Counted from the first letter of the stretch, positions 1-8,888 are shown. The stretch is DNA of 64,000 bases from Fodinibius sp. Rm-B-1B1-1 (GCF_038594945.1 NZ_JBCFYD010000001.1:1240001-1304000), one strand, 5' to 3'. Numbers and translations are program-made. The notes: a model not told the origin generated them from the sequence alone.

Positions 1-406
1 TCCGAATTTCGTTGACGGCCCCCTGTTTATTGTATTCTACATCGTCCATAAGTTTTCTAATTAGGTAAACACCGACCCCGCCCCGTTTTTTTTCTTTAAT
101 TTTTTGACGAACATCGGGTTTGGAGTAGTCGCTTGGGTCAAAAGCATCGCCAGTGTCAAGCAGAGAAACCCAAAACTTGTTACTGTTATAACCTAATTCG
201 ATATCCACCGTTTTTTTATCATCGTGTTTATAGGCATGTTTGATAATATTAGTATAGGCTTCATCTACAGCAAGACGAATATCTGCTACCTGTTGTTTGC
301 CAAAACCAAACTCTTTGGCATACTTTGCCACAAAATCACGTACTTCTGCCAGGTGCTCGGTAGAAGCTTGTACAGAAATACTATATGTAGTGGTTGATTT
401 TGCCAA
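1..406 (-). CDS. RsbW-like anti-sigma factor / serine kinase, partial (C-terminus off the left edge)
   Basis: GHKL-fold ATPase of the RsbW/SpoIIAB type, which in the partner-switch pathway binds a sigma factor and phosphorylates an STAS-domain antagonist in the cytoplasm. About 135 codons are present and the frame is still open at base 1. The reverse-strand translation shows the N box (DEAYTNIIKHAY), the G1 box (DTGDAFDP) and the G2 box (GGVGVYLI), so the ATP site is intact. The only reasonable start is TTG at 406, giving LAKSTTTYSISVQ; no ATG or GTG lies in frame between it and the upstream gene. It begins 11 nt after the stop of the STAS gene at 418-774, as expected for a cotranscribed antagonist/kinase pair. 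The cognate sigma factor or phosphatase is not in the window. Confidence 0.85.
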   Translation of the reverse strand, partial: MAKSTTTYSISVQASTEHLAEVRDFVAKYAKEFGFGKQQVADIRLAVDEAYTNIIKHAYKHDDKKTVDIELGYNSNKFWVSLLDTGDAFDPSDYSKPDVRQKIKEKKRGGVGVYLIRKLMDDVEYNKQGAVNEIR

Positions 407-417
407 GGTTCTTGAGA

Positions 418-774
418 TTAAGCTTCGTCGTTTTCGAACTGTTCGATAGCTTTTTTCTCGTTGTCTAAAATGTCGTACAGCGAGGGAAAGCCAAGAAGAT
501 CGAACACGTTGTAAACCTTTGGGTTCATATTCGTCAATTTGATATCGCCGCCAAGTGATCGTACATCCTCAATGTATGCCATAAACACTCCCAGGCCGGC
601 ACTTGCAATGTAATCCAACTCCTCGCAGTTTACGATGATGTGATGTTTATCTTGGTCAATTAGCTTTTTCAGCGAGTCTTCTAACTGTGATGCGGTGTGG
701 GCATCCAGTTCACCAAAAAGTTCCAAAACATCATACGTCTGAACTTCTTTGTGATTGATTTTAAAGTTTTTCAT
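418..774 (-). CDS. STAS-domain anti-sigma factor antagonist (RsbV-like)
   Basis: 118 residues, the usual size for a single STAS domain. RsbV/SpoIIAA proteins bind the RsbW-type kinase when unphosphorylated and so free a sigma factor. The phosphoacceptor region reads DYIASAGLGVF with Ser58 at the position normally phosphorylated; the family more often has DSSG, so the residue after Ser58 is Ala here. The downstream kinase on the same strand starts 11 nt after this stop, which supports translation as a pair. STAS proteins of this type also act as general signalling modules, so the output (sigma factor or another target) is inferred only. Confidence 0.88.
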   Translation of the reverse strand: MKNFKINHKEVQTYDVLELFGELDAHTASQLEDSLKKLIDQDKHHIIVNCEELDYIASAGLGVFMAYIEDVRSLGGDIKLTNMNPKVYNVFDLLGFPSLYDILDNEKKAIEQFENDEA

Positions 775-1117
775 TGCTGCGGATTTGTTATTAGAAAACT
801 ATTCCCGAATGGAATGAACGCCTAAACATAAAAAAATTTACGAACATGGTACGCAAAAATGAGTAAAGGATTAAATTTATTCGGGATGCCCAATGCCGGT
901 GTATGATAATAGTATTAATACAATGAGGATACGAGGGGAGGGAAAAAAAGATTCAAATAAATAAGGCCTCACGAGTATCAGTCGTGAGGCCCTGACTATT
1001 CATCAAGAGAGACGCTACTTGAGCGCATTTCAATATACGTTAATTTCGGGTTTTTCTACAAATTTTTTGCTTTTCTGTAATAATCCTGGGGGTTATAATA
1101 GGTCTTTTATAGTGTTA
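775..1117. other. Intergenic stretch between the STAS gene and a hydrolase gene
   Basis: About 340 bases without a supported gene. It must hold the promoter of the leftward STAS/kinase pair and the end of the leftward hydrolase transcript. The one clear element is the hairpin at 965-991. No conserved promoter motif was recognised. Confidence 0.5.
965..991 (-). terminator. Intrinsic terminator after the 1118-2038 hydrolase gene
   Basis: Perfect 10-bp inverted repeat (GGCCTCACGA / TCGTGAGGCC) with a 7-nt loop. Read on the minus strand it is followed by TTATTTATTTG and then a longer T run, the form of a rho-independent terminator for the gene ending at 1118. Confidence 0.7.
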
Positions 1118-2038
1118 TTAGCTATGTGTATGGGAGTCAATACGTTTGAGAAATTTTCGGGTGTTATCGATAACACTATCTACGCTTTTTGAAAGCAGGC
1201 TACTACAGATTACGTGGTTTTTGGCATCAGGAAAGTTTGATATAGTCAGTTTATTTGTGCGCGTACCCAAAAAATCAACCATTTTCTTTATGGCATTCAC
1301 CGAGATGACGGTATCCTGTTCATCTATATTCTTATAATAATAACCCACAAAAACAGGGTGGGTTACCTTGCGGAAAAGGGAGGGTGTCATATGATGTTGT
1401 ACGAATGCTCCTAATTGCAAAGCACCAGCTAAAGCATACTCCTTATTCCAGATTTTATCCTCTGCATAGGTCGACTTTTTTGACTTTATAAGATACTTTT
1501 TGCCGGGAACTATACTTAATAACTTTCGAGACCACCGATTTGTGAGCAATCCTGAGGATATGCCATGGAAGTCTATAAGTGGAGAATATAATACCAGCGA
1601 AGAGATGTGTTGTTGATATTTAGCTTTTGAAGCCAAATAAAGAGCTAGCGAAGCCCCTGTAGAAGTACCCATCAAAATAACCTTATTACCTAATCGCCTG
1701 CCTACTTCAAGCGCAAATTTAGCTGACTCCAGCATCTTTTTTTCGGTGAGATGTAGCAGTGGATAATCGCTGTTAATGCCATGCTCTTTTGTACGACTTA
1801 AAAAGAGATTGTAACCAAATTCCCGAGCAATGGTTTTATGTACGGGATGGCCTTCAGGGTGAGAGGCACGAAAGCCATGTAGATAAACAATAGCTTTGTC
1901 AGTTACCCGACGGGTTGAATTTTGCCAGATAATTTGAGCATTTGTGCCCTTCTTCAGGTTGTATTGCGATTCTTGATTAGCTATGAAATTATCAAGCTTA
2001 GCAAGGTCAGAAGGTATATGTGAGGGAAAGTATTCCAT
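1118..2038 (-). CDS. Alpha/beta hydrolase (S33/serine aminopeptidase-like)
   Basis: 306 residues with an alpha/beta-hydrolase fold. An oxyanion-hole HG element occurs in VYLHGFRAS (51-59), the nucleophile elbow GTSTG puts the catalytic Ser at 126, and the C-terminal His275 (NHVI) with Asp239 or Asp242 (NIDEQD) completes a plausible triad. There is no signal peptide, so it is probably cytoplasmic. Related proteins are annotated as lysophospholipase or esterase-like; the substrate cannot be read from sequence. It stands alone between two minus-strand genes, with its own terminator at 965-991 and the terminator of the upstream lipoprotein gene at about 2082-2109. Confidence 0.8.
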   Translation of the reverse strand: MEYFPSHIPSDLAKLDNFIANQESQYNLKKGTNAQIIWQNSTRRVTDKAIVYLHGFRASHPEGHPVHKTIAREFGYNLFLSRTKEHGINSDYPLLHLTEKKMLESAKFALEVGRRLGNKVILMGTSTGASLALYLASKAKYQQHISSLVLYSPLIDFHGISSGLLTNRWSRKLLSIVPGKKYLIKSKKSTYAEDKIWNKEYALAGALQLGAFVQHHMTPSLFRKVTHPVFVGYYYKNIDEQDTVISVNAIKKMVDFLGTRTNKLTISNFPDAKNHVICSSLLSKSVDSVIDNTRKFLKRIDSHTHS

Positions 2039-2081
2039 CCGAGATTCTATTCCTTGGGATAATGAATCTGAGTAAATAAAA

Positions 2082-2109
2082 AAGCACCGCAGAGTTAACC
2101 ACGGTGCTT
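2082..2109 (-). terminator. Intrinsic terminator after the SPOR lipoprotein gene
   Basis: Stem AAGCACCG / CGGTGCTT around a 12-nt loop. On the minus strand it is followed by TTTATTT, placing it 22 nt after the stop of the gene at 2131-2652. Confidence 0.75.
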
Positions 2110-2130
2110 ATACAAAGATTGTAACAGAAG

Positions 2131-2652
2131 TTATTCTTCGCTCATCTCTTCAGATTTACTGCCCGTTTCTTCTTTGAGAAGCGAAACCCACGATTTTTCA
2201 TTATAGTTGCGCATTAATTTATCCTGTAGTTTTTCAGCCATCGCTTCAGTAGCCACGCGGCCCAGTCGAACACGGAACCATACATCACCAGTTTCCTCAT
2301 TACCCATTTTTACGACATAGGCATTTTCGTAACCTCTGTCTGCCCATTTTTGTACTTGTTGTTCAGCTTTTACTTCTGAACGCCATGCTTCAACTTGTAC
2401 AGCAAATTTACCATTGCTATCGTATTCAATTCGATTGCGTTCACGCTCTCTTTTAGCTGCTTCTATACTATCTTGACGCGCTTGTTCAATGCTGTCTTGG
2501 CGTTGTTTTTCAAGACGTTGTTGTTCCACACGTTCCAGCGAGTCTTGACGAGCTTGTTCGCGTCGTTCAATCTCTTCTTCACTGGGCCCGCATGCTTGCA
2601 ACATACTGATTGCAATTGCCGACGTTATAAGAAAAATGACTATTCGTTTCAT
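2131..2652 (-). CDS. SPOR-domain lipoprotein
   Basis: 173 residues. The N-terminus is a lipoprotein signal peptide with lipobox LQAC (Cys21). Residues about 25-75 are an almost continuous Arg/Glu/Gln-rich segment with repeated RQDS elements, probably a long helix or coiled coil spanning part of the periplasm. Residues about 82-160 match a SPOR domain (opening GKFAVQVEAW), which binds denuded glycan strands of septal peptidoglycan in characterised proteins. The protein is therefore probably an outer-membrane-anchored peptidoglycan-binding factor linked to cell division or envelope integrity. The repeated charged segment and the exact partner are inference. The gene is monocistronic with a terminator at 2082-2109. 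Confidence 0.8.
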   Translation of the reverse strand: MKRIVIFLITSAIAISMLQACGPSEEEIERREQARQDSLERVEQQRLEKQRQDSIEQARQDSIEAAKRERERNRIEYDSNGKFAVQVEAWRSEVKAEQQVQKWADRGYENAYVVKMGNEETGDVWFRVRLGRVATEAMAEKLQDKLMRNYNEKSWVSLLKEETGSKSEEMSEE

Positions 2653-2883
2653 AAGTCTTTAGTAATTAATGAATTGGAGTGAATTGTTTTGATTTGTACA
2701 GTTATAATTTTACTCAAAAATAGGGTTGGTACAAAACGATTTACCTAAAAAGATTTATCGACGAATTTGCTGTAATTTTAAGAAGACTATAAAAGTAATT
2801 ATTACTTCTTAAGGGTTGCTATCAAGAGGTATTCTATTTAGATTTGATCTAAATTTTTCACGTCTCAGCGAAGGATAAGCGCT
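2653..2883. other. Divergent intergenic region
   Basis: About 230 AT-rich bases between the leftward SPOR lipoprotein gene and the rightward ABC permease gene. Promoters for both should lie here, but no convincing TAnnTTTG element was found. Confidence 0.4.
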
Positions 2884-4455
2884 ATTATAGGCACAAACAT
2901 AAATAGTAAGTCGCCGCCATGGTATCTCCTTGGGGTTGCAGGTATTATTGCAGCTGGAGTATTGTTACCATTGGTTTATCTATTAATCAGGGCCTTTGAC
3001 GCATCCCCGGAAATGCTCAATAATGTTGTTTTCAGGATGCGGAATCTGCGTTTGCTTGGTAATACCCTGTTATTAACATTCGGTGTATTATTACTGGATA
3101 TCTTAATTGCCTTGCCGCTGGCTTATTTATCAGTCCGAGTTAAGATTAAAGCTCGTCGATTTATCACGTTATTAGGAGTATTACCCTTAGCTATTCCCGG
3201 TTATGTAATGGCATATGCTATTTTGGGGATGGGAGGCTATAATGGGACATTTCAGGCTTGGTTCGGGTGGGTTCTGCCTCGTATTAACGGCTTCGGAGGA
3301 TCCTTGCTGGTCTTATCACTATGTACATTTCCGTATCTATATTTGAATTTACGGACGGCGCTTATTGGTATGGATCGATCGATTGAAGAAGTCTCGCGGT
3401 CATTAGGTCATGATGCAAAATCTACTTTTTTTAAGGTGATTTTACCACAGCTTCGTCCTGCATTATTAGCAGGATCGCTTTTGGTAAGCTTACATGTCAT
3501 CGGTGATTTTGGTACGGTATCGCTGATGCGATTCGAGACCTTCAGTTATGCACTTTATTTGCAGTATATTGCTGCTTACGACCGTATTTACGCTGCTTGG
3601 TTGGCGCTGATGTTATTGGCCCTTACAACAGGTGCTCTTGTCTTGGAATATAAGATGCTTAAAAAGGCTATTTATCACCGGTTGGGACGGGGAGTATCCA
3701 AAGCGAAAAGTTACCTTGATTTAGGTCCTTGGGCTATACCTGCCTACCTTTTTGTGGGTGTCATCTTTTTGGTCGCCGTAGTTCTACCGGTGTCTTCCAT
3801 TGTATTTTGGCTTAATCAAACAGCTTTTACAGCTGTGGCAGGTAATCTTTTTGATGCTTTTTTTAACTCTGTAAAAGCGTCAGCCCCGGCAGCGGTGCTT
3901 ACAACCGGGCTTGCGTTACCACTTGCCTATATTGGTGTTAGGTATAAATCAAAATTAAGTAGTCCCATCGAGCGAGTTGCTTATCTGGGATATGCTACGC
4001 CGCCACTTGCTTTTGCTTTGGCTTTTGTCTTTTTCTCTCTGCAAGTGTCTACCGTATTATATCAATCACTTGCACTATTAGTTATCGCTTACTCCCTGCA
4101 CTTTTTGGCAGAAGGCATTGGTCCAGTACGGAGTGCATTGTATCAGGCCCCAGAACAGCTTGAAGAAGCCGCCCAGTCGTTGGGGTATTCATCTATAAAG
4201 TCATTTTTTAAAGTTACATTCCCCCTTTTGCGAGGTGGAATTATTGCATCAGCATCTTTGGTTTTTTTATCTGCAATGAAAGAATTATCCATAACGTTCT
4301 TATTATCACCCATTGGATTTGATACTCTGGCGCTAAACGTGTGGTCATATACGGGAGAGGCAATGTTTGCTGAAGCTGCTCCCTTTGCATTGGTAATTTT
4401 GTTATTTTCATCCCTGTTTGTAGGGTTTTTATTTTCTAAGGAGTTGAAGACATAA
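2884..4455 (+). CDS. Ferric-iron type ABC transporter permease (fused two-domain, FbpB/SfuB-like)
   Basis: Inner-membrane permease with about 12 helices and two BPD_transp_1 domains in one chain, the architecture of Fe3+ importers of the FbpB/SfuB group. Each half carries an EAA-type loop for the ATPase (EEVSRSLGHD...; EEAAQSLGYS...). Translation from the first usable TTG (2962) would cut through the first helix, yet the frame stays open back to 2848 and encodes the rest of it (WYLLGVAGIIAAGVLLPLVY). No ATG, GTG or TTG occurs in 2848-2961. AAGGA at 2871-2875 lies 8 nt before an ATT at 2884, which I chose as the start; this is an inference. The gene overlaps the ATPase gene by 1 nt (TAATG). 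No periplasmic binding protein gene is adjacent. Confidence 0.75.
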   Translation: MIGTNINSKSPPWYLLGVAGIIAAGVLLPLVYLLIRAFDASPEMLNNVVFRMRNLRLLGNTLLLTFGVLLLDILIALPLAYLSVRVKIKARRFITLLGVLPLAIPGYVMAYAILGMGGYNGTFQAWFGWVLPRINGFGGSLLVLSLCTFPYLYLNLRTALIGMDRSIEEVSRSLGHDAKSTFFKVILPQLRPALLAGSLLVSLHVIGDFGTVSLMRFETFSYALYLQYIAAYDRIYAAWLALMLLALTTGALVLEYKMLKKAIYHRLGRGVSKAKSYLDLGPWAIPAYLFVGVIFLVAVVLPVSSIVFWLNQTAFTAVAGNLFDAFFNSVKASAPAAVLTTGLALPLAYIGVRYKSKLSSPIERVAYLGYATPPLAFALAFVFFSLQVSTVLYQSLALLVIAYSLHFLAEGIGPVRSALYQAPEQLEEAAQSLGYSSIKSFFKVTFPLLRGGIIASASLVFLSAMKELSITFLLSPIGFDTLALNVWSYTGEAMFAEAAPFALVILLFSSLFVGFLFSKELKT

Positions 4456-5504
4456 TGAATGATTTATTAACGGTAAAAAATCTAACAAAGTCGTTCGATG
4501 ATACCGGTCCGGTTGTTGATAACCTTGGGTTCGAAGTTAAGGAGCACGAGATCTTTGCGTTGTTAGGACCAAGCGGTTGTGGCAAAACCACGTGCCTGCG
4601 ACTTATCTCAGGATTTGAACGGGCTGACCAAGGAGAGGTGCGCCTCGATGGGAAGCTCTTAGAGTCTCCGCAAGATCATGTAGCCCCACAGGATCGGGGC
4701 ATTGGGTTTGTGTTTCAGGACTACGCTCTATTTCCGCACTTGTCGGTAATTGAAAATGTGGCCTTTGGACTTACGGAAATTCCCAAGCATAAGCGATCGG
4801 TATATGCTGAGGAGGTGCTTTGCAGGACTGGGATGGGAGATTATAAAGATCGCAATCCAAGTGAGTTATCGGGAGGTCAACAGCAGCGGGTTGCTCTTGC
4901 AAGGGCTATAGCTCCAAAACCTAAGTTGGTTTTGCTCGACGAGCCATTTTCTAATCTCGATGCAATGCTGCGCGATACGATGCGTAAAGAAGTACGTGAG
5001 GTACTTAAAAAAGCAGGCATGAGTGCTCTTTTGGTAACACACGATCAGGAAGAAGCCCTTTCATTTGCTGATCGAATAGCAGTAATGAATGAAGGCAAAA
5101 TAGAGCAGGTAGGAACGCCTGAAGAGGTCTATTATAATCCCAGAACAAAATTTGTGGCTCAGTTTTTAGGGCGGACTAATATATTTCAGGCTGATGCAAC
5201 TGGCGGCTCACAAGTAGCGACAAAGCTTGGTCCTATGAACTTAAATTGTAATGCCTGTGGACGTGTGCTGTGTTCTATTCGGCCAGAGCACCTAACTCTT
5301 GAAAAACCCACCGATCAAAAGCCGGAAGATGTAGGCACAGTATTGGGACGTGAGTTTAAGGGGCATGATATTACCTATCATGTACAACTTGGGGATGAAA
5401 AATACTTAGTACATACCGATAATCGGGTGCTTTTTGAGCCTAATGATGCTGTGGTTATTAAGCCACTTGAATCGGCGGTTATATTAGACGAAGCTGATAA
5501 ATAA
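4455..5504 (+). CDS. ABC transporter ATP-binding protein, Fe3+/spermidine type (FbpC-like)
   Basis: 349 residues. Walker A GPSGCGKTT (38-46), Q-loop Gln88, signature LSGGQQQR (138-145), Walker B LVLLDEP (158-164) and switch His196 are all present, so the ATPase should be active. Residues about 240-349 form a TOBE-like domain typical of the FbpC/PotA/MalK branch. The start ATG shares one base with the stop of the permease gene, showing translational coupling. Together the two genes make a complete importer core, probably for ferric iron; a substrate-binding protein must come from elsewhere. A polyamine or thiamine substrate cannot be excluded from sequence alone. Confidence 0.87.
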   Translation: MNDLLTVKNLTKSFDDTGPVVDNLGFEVKEHEIFALLGPSGCGKTTCLRLISGFERADQGEVRLDGKLLESPQDHVAPQDRGIGFVFQDYALFPHLSVIENVAFGLTEIPKHKRSVYAEEVLCRTGMGDYKDRNPSELSGGQQQRVALARAIAPKPKLVLLDEPFSNLDAMLRDTMRKEVREVLKKAGMSALLVTHDQEEALSFADRIAVMNEGKIEQVGTPEEVYYNPRTKFVAQFLGRTNIFQADATGGSQVATKLGPMNLNCNACGRVLCSIRPEHLTLEKPTDQKPEDVGTVLGREFKGHDITYHVQLGDEKYLVHTDNRVLFEPNDAVVIKPLESAVILDEADK

Positions 5505-5516
5505 ATAATATTAGAT

Positions 5517-5795
5517 ATGAGTTTTCTGCTATTGCTTATCATCGCTGCCATTTGTGGTGCTATTGGACAAAGTATTGCAGGATATTCCCTGGGCGGTTGT
5601 TTAATTACGACTGTCGTTGGATTTATTGGTGCATTAATAGGAAAATGGTTGGCAACAGAAATGGGGCTTCCCTATCTAATCCCAGTTGAAGTAAATGGGG
5701 AAACGTTTCCTATCATTTGGTCGATTTTTGGCTCGGCCCTGTTTGCGGTAACTATTGGAGTGATAACGAGAGGGAAGAGTCCAATGAAGAAATAG
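5517..5795 (+). CDS. GlsB/YeaQ/YmgE-family small membrane protein
   Basis: 92 residues, three hydrophobic segments rich in Gly (for example GAIGQSIAGYSLGG and VGFIGALIGKW). This matches the transglycosylase-associated GlsB/YeaQ/YmgE family, whose members are small inner-membrane proteins linked to envelope stress; a molecular function is not established. It begins 12 nt after the ABC ATPase and ends just before the terminator at 5810, so it is probably the last gene of that transcript. Confidence 0.7.
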   Translation: MSFLLLLIIAAICGAIGQSIAGYSLGGCLITTVVGFIGALIGKWLATEMGLPYLIPVEVNGETFPIIWSIFGSALFAVTIGVITRGKSPMKK

Positions 5796-5809
5796 TTCAA
5801 TTAACAAAA

Positions 5810-5850
5810 GCCTGATCAGAATATGATCAGGCCTTTATTTCTTTTAAAGA
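5810..5850. terminator. Bidirectional intrinsic terminator
   Basis: Perfect 9-bp stem GCCTGATCA / TGATCAGGC with a 5-nt loop. It is followed by CTTTATTTCTTTT on the plus strand and by TTTTGTTAATT on the minus strand, so it can serve both convergent genes (ending at 5795 and 5863). Confidence 0.8.
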
Positions 5851-5862
5851 AGTAAAAATCAG

Positions 5863-6387
5863 TTAGTTGGAGCCGGAGAAATCCTGATTAAAGGGATTAT
5901 TGTCAAATCCCGGGGTGACTTTGACAAAACCGTGCGATGTTGCGTTATGACAAGCATTACAGGCATCAACTAAATTAATAGTTTTTGCCCGAACCTCTTC
6001 CCAGTTTCTATTGGCTAATGCTGTTTCAACAGGTTCTACCGTGGGTTCGAATATTAGATTCATAAATCGTTTAATATCATAACCTTCGTATCCAGGAATA
6101 TTTTCCTTAATTCCATCTGCAGCGGCTCGGACTTCATGAAAGTAGAACGTAGCTAATTCATGGTTTTCTGCTTCAACGGCTAACGAATATTTGTGCAAAT
6201 ATCGTTGTAGTTGCCCCATGGCATCAGCAAGTTCAGGTACATCGTCTTTCGCTTTTTGAATCTCTTGTGAAGGTTCGGAGGCATTAGTTTCAGAGTCGGG
6301 AGACGAGCACTGAATGAAGAAAAAGGTGCAAAAGGCCAATATGACAATTGAGGATAATTTCTGAACGGCACCAAGCGTATGATTCAT
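5863..6387 (-). CDS. Haem-binding lipoprotein, cytochrome c'-like
   Basis: 174 residues. A hydrophobic N-terminus ends at Cys27 (FIQCSS), a weak lipobox that suggests a lipoprotein; without lipidation it would still be secreted. The mature part is helical and carries a single c-type haem site CNACH (143-147) near the C-terminus, in the helix order typical of cytochrome c' and cytochrome b562-like four-helix bundles. It is therefore likely a periplasmic or surface c-type cytochrome of unknown redox partner. The start at 6387 gives the complete signal sequence. It converges on the 5810 terminator; the next gene upstream on this strand begins about 95 nt away. Confidence 0.7.
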   Translation of the reverse strand: MNHTLGAVQKLSSIVILAFCTFFFIQCSSPDSETNASEPSQEIQKAKDDVPELADAMGQLQRYLHKYSLAVEAENHELATFYFHEVRAAADGIKENIPGYEGYDIKRFMNLIFEPTVEPVETALANRNWEEVRAKTINLVDACNACHNATSHGFVKVTPGFDNNPFNQDFSGSN

Positions 6388-6482
6388 GACAAAAAATATT
6401 TCGTTATTTAGAATGAATCCAAGTATATAAAAAAATAGGCTAAGGTGGAATGTTTATGTAGCGATTTTTGGAATATAGGGTG

Positions 6483-8888
6483 TCAGAACAATCTTGCTAT
6501 ACTAATATTCAACATAATAGCCGGCTGATCTAATCTGGTAGCGAGATCAATACGGAATACATCCAATATTCCATTTAGTGAAGCCCCGATCTCCCAGTGA
6601 ATTTTCGGGGTGGTATAAGGTTGATAGATGCTGTTGGTAAAACGATTTGGTGATTGGATCCAGGTTTTCGCCATCCCGCCAAAAACAATAAATCCGATAT
6701 CTCGATTTACAAGTGGTTGTATTCCTAAAACTTCAAAGGGAATTGTTCTAAAGTTATGTTCTGCCGAAAAGGAAATATATTGATCGCCTTCGTAGGGGCG
6801 ATTGCGAAGGGTTTTCATCACTCCAAAAGGCGCAGTAGAACCAATAGTCCCATCAATGATACCCCATTTTTGTGGAGGGAGTGTTCCGCTATGGGTTCCT
6901 GCTTTGAGGTTGATATCGAGGGTATTGGATAAGAATCTACGTTGATAGAACGTAGGGAAAGACCAGGAAATAAGTCCGGCATACTTGGTAAAGTTAAAGT
7001 CACTTCCTATTGCATCGGATGTGTGTTCGATTTTGAGCCGTATTTTTTTCTGTCCGGTCACACCAAAGTTGTAGCCTTCATCCAGATTATAGCCAGTTAT
7101 CAAATCTATCGATTGGAGAGTACCTTCTGGAATCTGGGGATTTATCCGAAAATTATCTGAGATGCCCAGTACATCATAAGCGGTGTTGGTTGATAAGGAG
7201 TTATGTTCTTGGCGGTTGAATCCCATTTCTGCAGAAAGCTTTTCGGGTAGTTCCCACGTCGAAAATAAACGGTAACCTTGGGATTTGTAGTAATCAAAAT
7301 ATCCTTGGTGTCCCATCAGGTTGGGAATGATAGTGTAATATGTATTGTAAATTGGTGATTGGAAACGAGTTTTTGTCCCAGAATAATAATCTCCGCTGAT
7401 AGACGAAGAAATAAAGTCATTTTTGAGCCACTGTAATGAAAGTCCTCCACCGTAATTCCAGTCGTTGTATCCAGTACTATATCCAACGTTGGTTCTTAAT
7501 TCCAACTCTTCAGCTGGATCAACGTTATAGCGTAATCCAACAAAAGCTTGATCTACACGATTATAACGTGCATCGGGTTTGATGCTGCCGGGGATATTAT
7601 CCAAAAAGGAAAAGGGGCCGGAATTAGAATCATTACCGTCGTCCTCATCATCAATCATGTTGGCCAGAAAACCACTGGGTTTGAATGCTTTTTCCAGTGT
7701 TGCAGTACTATCGAGCGTGATATAGGCTTGTTTTTCGTCAGAGGACAAGGGGACGGTATTAACTTGCTGGGTGATCAGCGAATCGGATTGAACGGTCGTA
7801 CTGTCAACGCTGAAGCGATCTTTATGTTCGTAGAGAGAGTCGGGCAGCGTGGTATTTATCTCGTAATTTGTGATGCGTGAAAGCTGTTTGAACTTGATCA
7901 TGGGAAAATCGAGTCCCACAATTTTTATTTTAATATCCCCGCCGATTCGGACATCCACAGGCAGCCAAAAATCTTGTCCAAAATTATTGAACTGCTGTTG
8001 GTATGAGGTACTGAATGATTTTACAGGTGCAGGAAATTTAACGACGTCATTGGGTTCAAGGTCAACCTGGAGCAGGGCATATTCCCCGGCCAGCACGTAG
8101 GCTGTGCCTTTGAAAAGGGGTTGCAGCTTACGGGCTGGATTAACTTCAATTTTGTACACTGCCTGGCCATCAATGGATGTTTGATCAAGCAGTTTAAAAT
8201 CGTAGTAATCGAGTGCATCAGGGTGAGTAATGCCCACCAGCTCGAACTCAGCAATTTCAATGTCATCATCATAAAAGTTGGGGAGGTAACTGACCCCAGC
8301 AAAATTACTTGCTGCTTCTATATTAGCCGTTTGTCGTTTAGACTTTTGTATCTCGCGGTGACCTTGCTGTTTATCCCAAAATACCTCAGAAACTGACTCG
8401 GTAATTGAAACAATGGCGGTGTCGTTCGATAATGATTGGCGGGTGTAGGCTTCTGCTGTATAGGTTTCGAGCTCTTTTCGCCATTGCTGTTTGCGTTTGA
8501 TCACTTCGCGCATGATGCGCATGCCGGGATCTTCATCAGTGACCACAATTTCCTGCATTTCAGTGACTGATGGAGTAAGCGGTATATGCTGGTTGAATGA
8601 TGAATTACGGGTAATTGACAGCTCTTTTGTTTCATATCCGATATAGCGGACAATGAGTGTGGCGGGAAGAAGAGAATCGGGAATCGTCAATGAAAACTCT
8701 CCGTTGCTATTGGTGATGGTACCCCTATATGTATTTTCGATCAGGATATTTGCCGAGGGTAGCGTTTCACCAGTTTTGATATCAGTGATGGTGCCGTTAA
8801 TTGTTTTTTGGGCGTATACTGATGAGCTAATTAGTAGCAGGAGAAGGAGCAACGAAGCGGTTTTACTACTTATAGACATGGACAACAT
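6483..8888 (-). CDS. DUF5686 / carboxypeptidase-regulatory-like outer-membrane protein
   Basis: About 802 residues from the ATG at 8888 (8879 is equally possible). These starts put a good signal peptide (SLLLLLLLISSSVYAQ) at the N-terminus, whereas the frame open to 9041 would add 51 unconvincing residues. After the signal comes a CarboxypepD_reg-like beta-sandwich (INGTITDIKTGETLPSANILI), then the DUF5686 region, and a C-terminal half of alternating amphipathic strands ending in a terminal Phe (ISIARLF), the mark of an outer-membrane barrel. Such proteins occur throughout Bacteroidota and relatives; their function is unknown, though some are linked to surface polysaccharide or TonB-type systems. 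It stands alone on the minus strand. Confidence 0.78.
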   Translation of the reverse strand: MLSMSISSKTASLLLLLLLISSSVYAQKTINGTITDIKTGETLPSANILIENTYRGTITNSNGEFSLTIPDSLLPATLIVRYIGYETKELSITRNSSFNQHIPLTPSVTEMQEIVVTDEDPGMRIMREVIKRKQQWRKELETYTAEAYTRQSLSNDTAIVSITESVSEVFWDKQQGHREIQKSKRQTANIEAASNFAGVSYLPNFYDDDIEIAEFELVGITHPDALDYYDFKLLDQTSIDGQAVYKIEVNPARKLQPLFKGTAYVLAGEYALLQVDLEPNDVVKFPAPVKSFSTSYQQQFNNFGQDFWLPVDVRIGGDIKIKIVGLDFPMIKFKQLSRITNYEINTTLPDSLYEHKDRFSVDSTTVQSDSLITQQVNTVPLSSDEKQAYITLDSTATLEKAFKPSGFLANMIDDEDDGNDSNSGPFSFLDNIPGSIKPDARYNRVDQAFVGLRYNVDPAEELELRTNVGYSTGYNDWNYGGGLSLQWLKNDFISSSISGDYYSGTKTRFQSPIYNTYYTIIPNLMGHQGYFDYYKSQGYRLFSTWELPEKLSAEMGFNRQEHNSLSTNTAYDVLGISDNFRINPQIPEGTLQSIDLITGYNLDEGYNFGVTGQKKIRLKIEHTSDAIGSDFNFTKYAGLISWSFPTFYQRRFLSNTLDINLKAGTHSGTLPPQKWGIIDGTIGSTAPFGVMKTLRNRPYEGDQYISFSAEHNFRTIPFEVLGIQPLVNRDIGFIVFGGMAKTWIQSPNRFTNSIYQPYTTPKIHWEIGASLNGILDVFRIDLATRLDQPAIMLNISIARLF

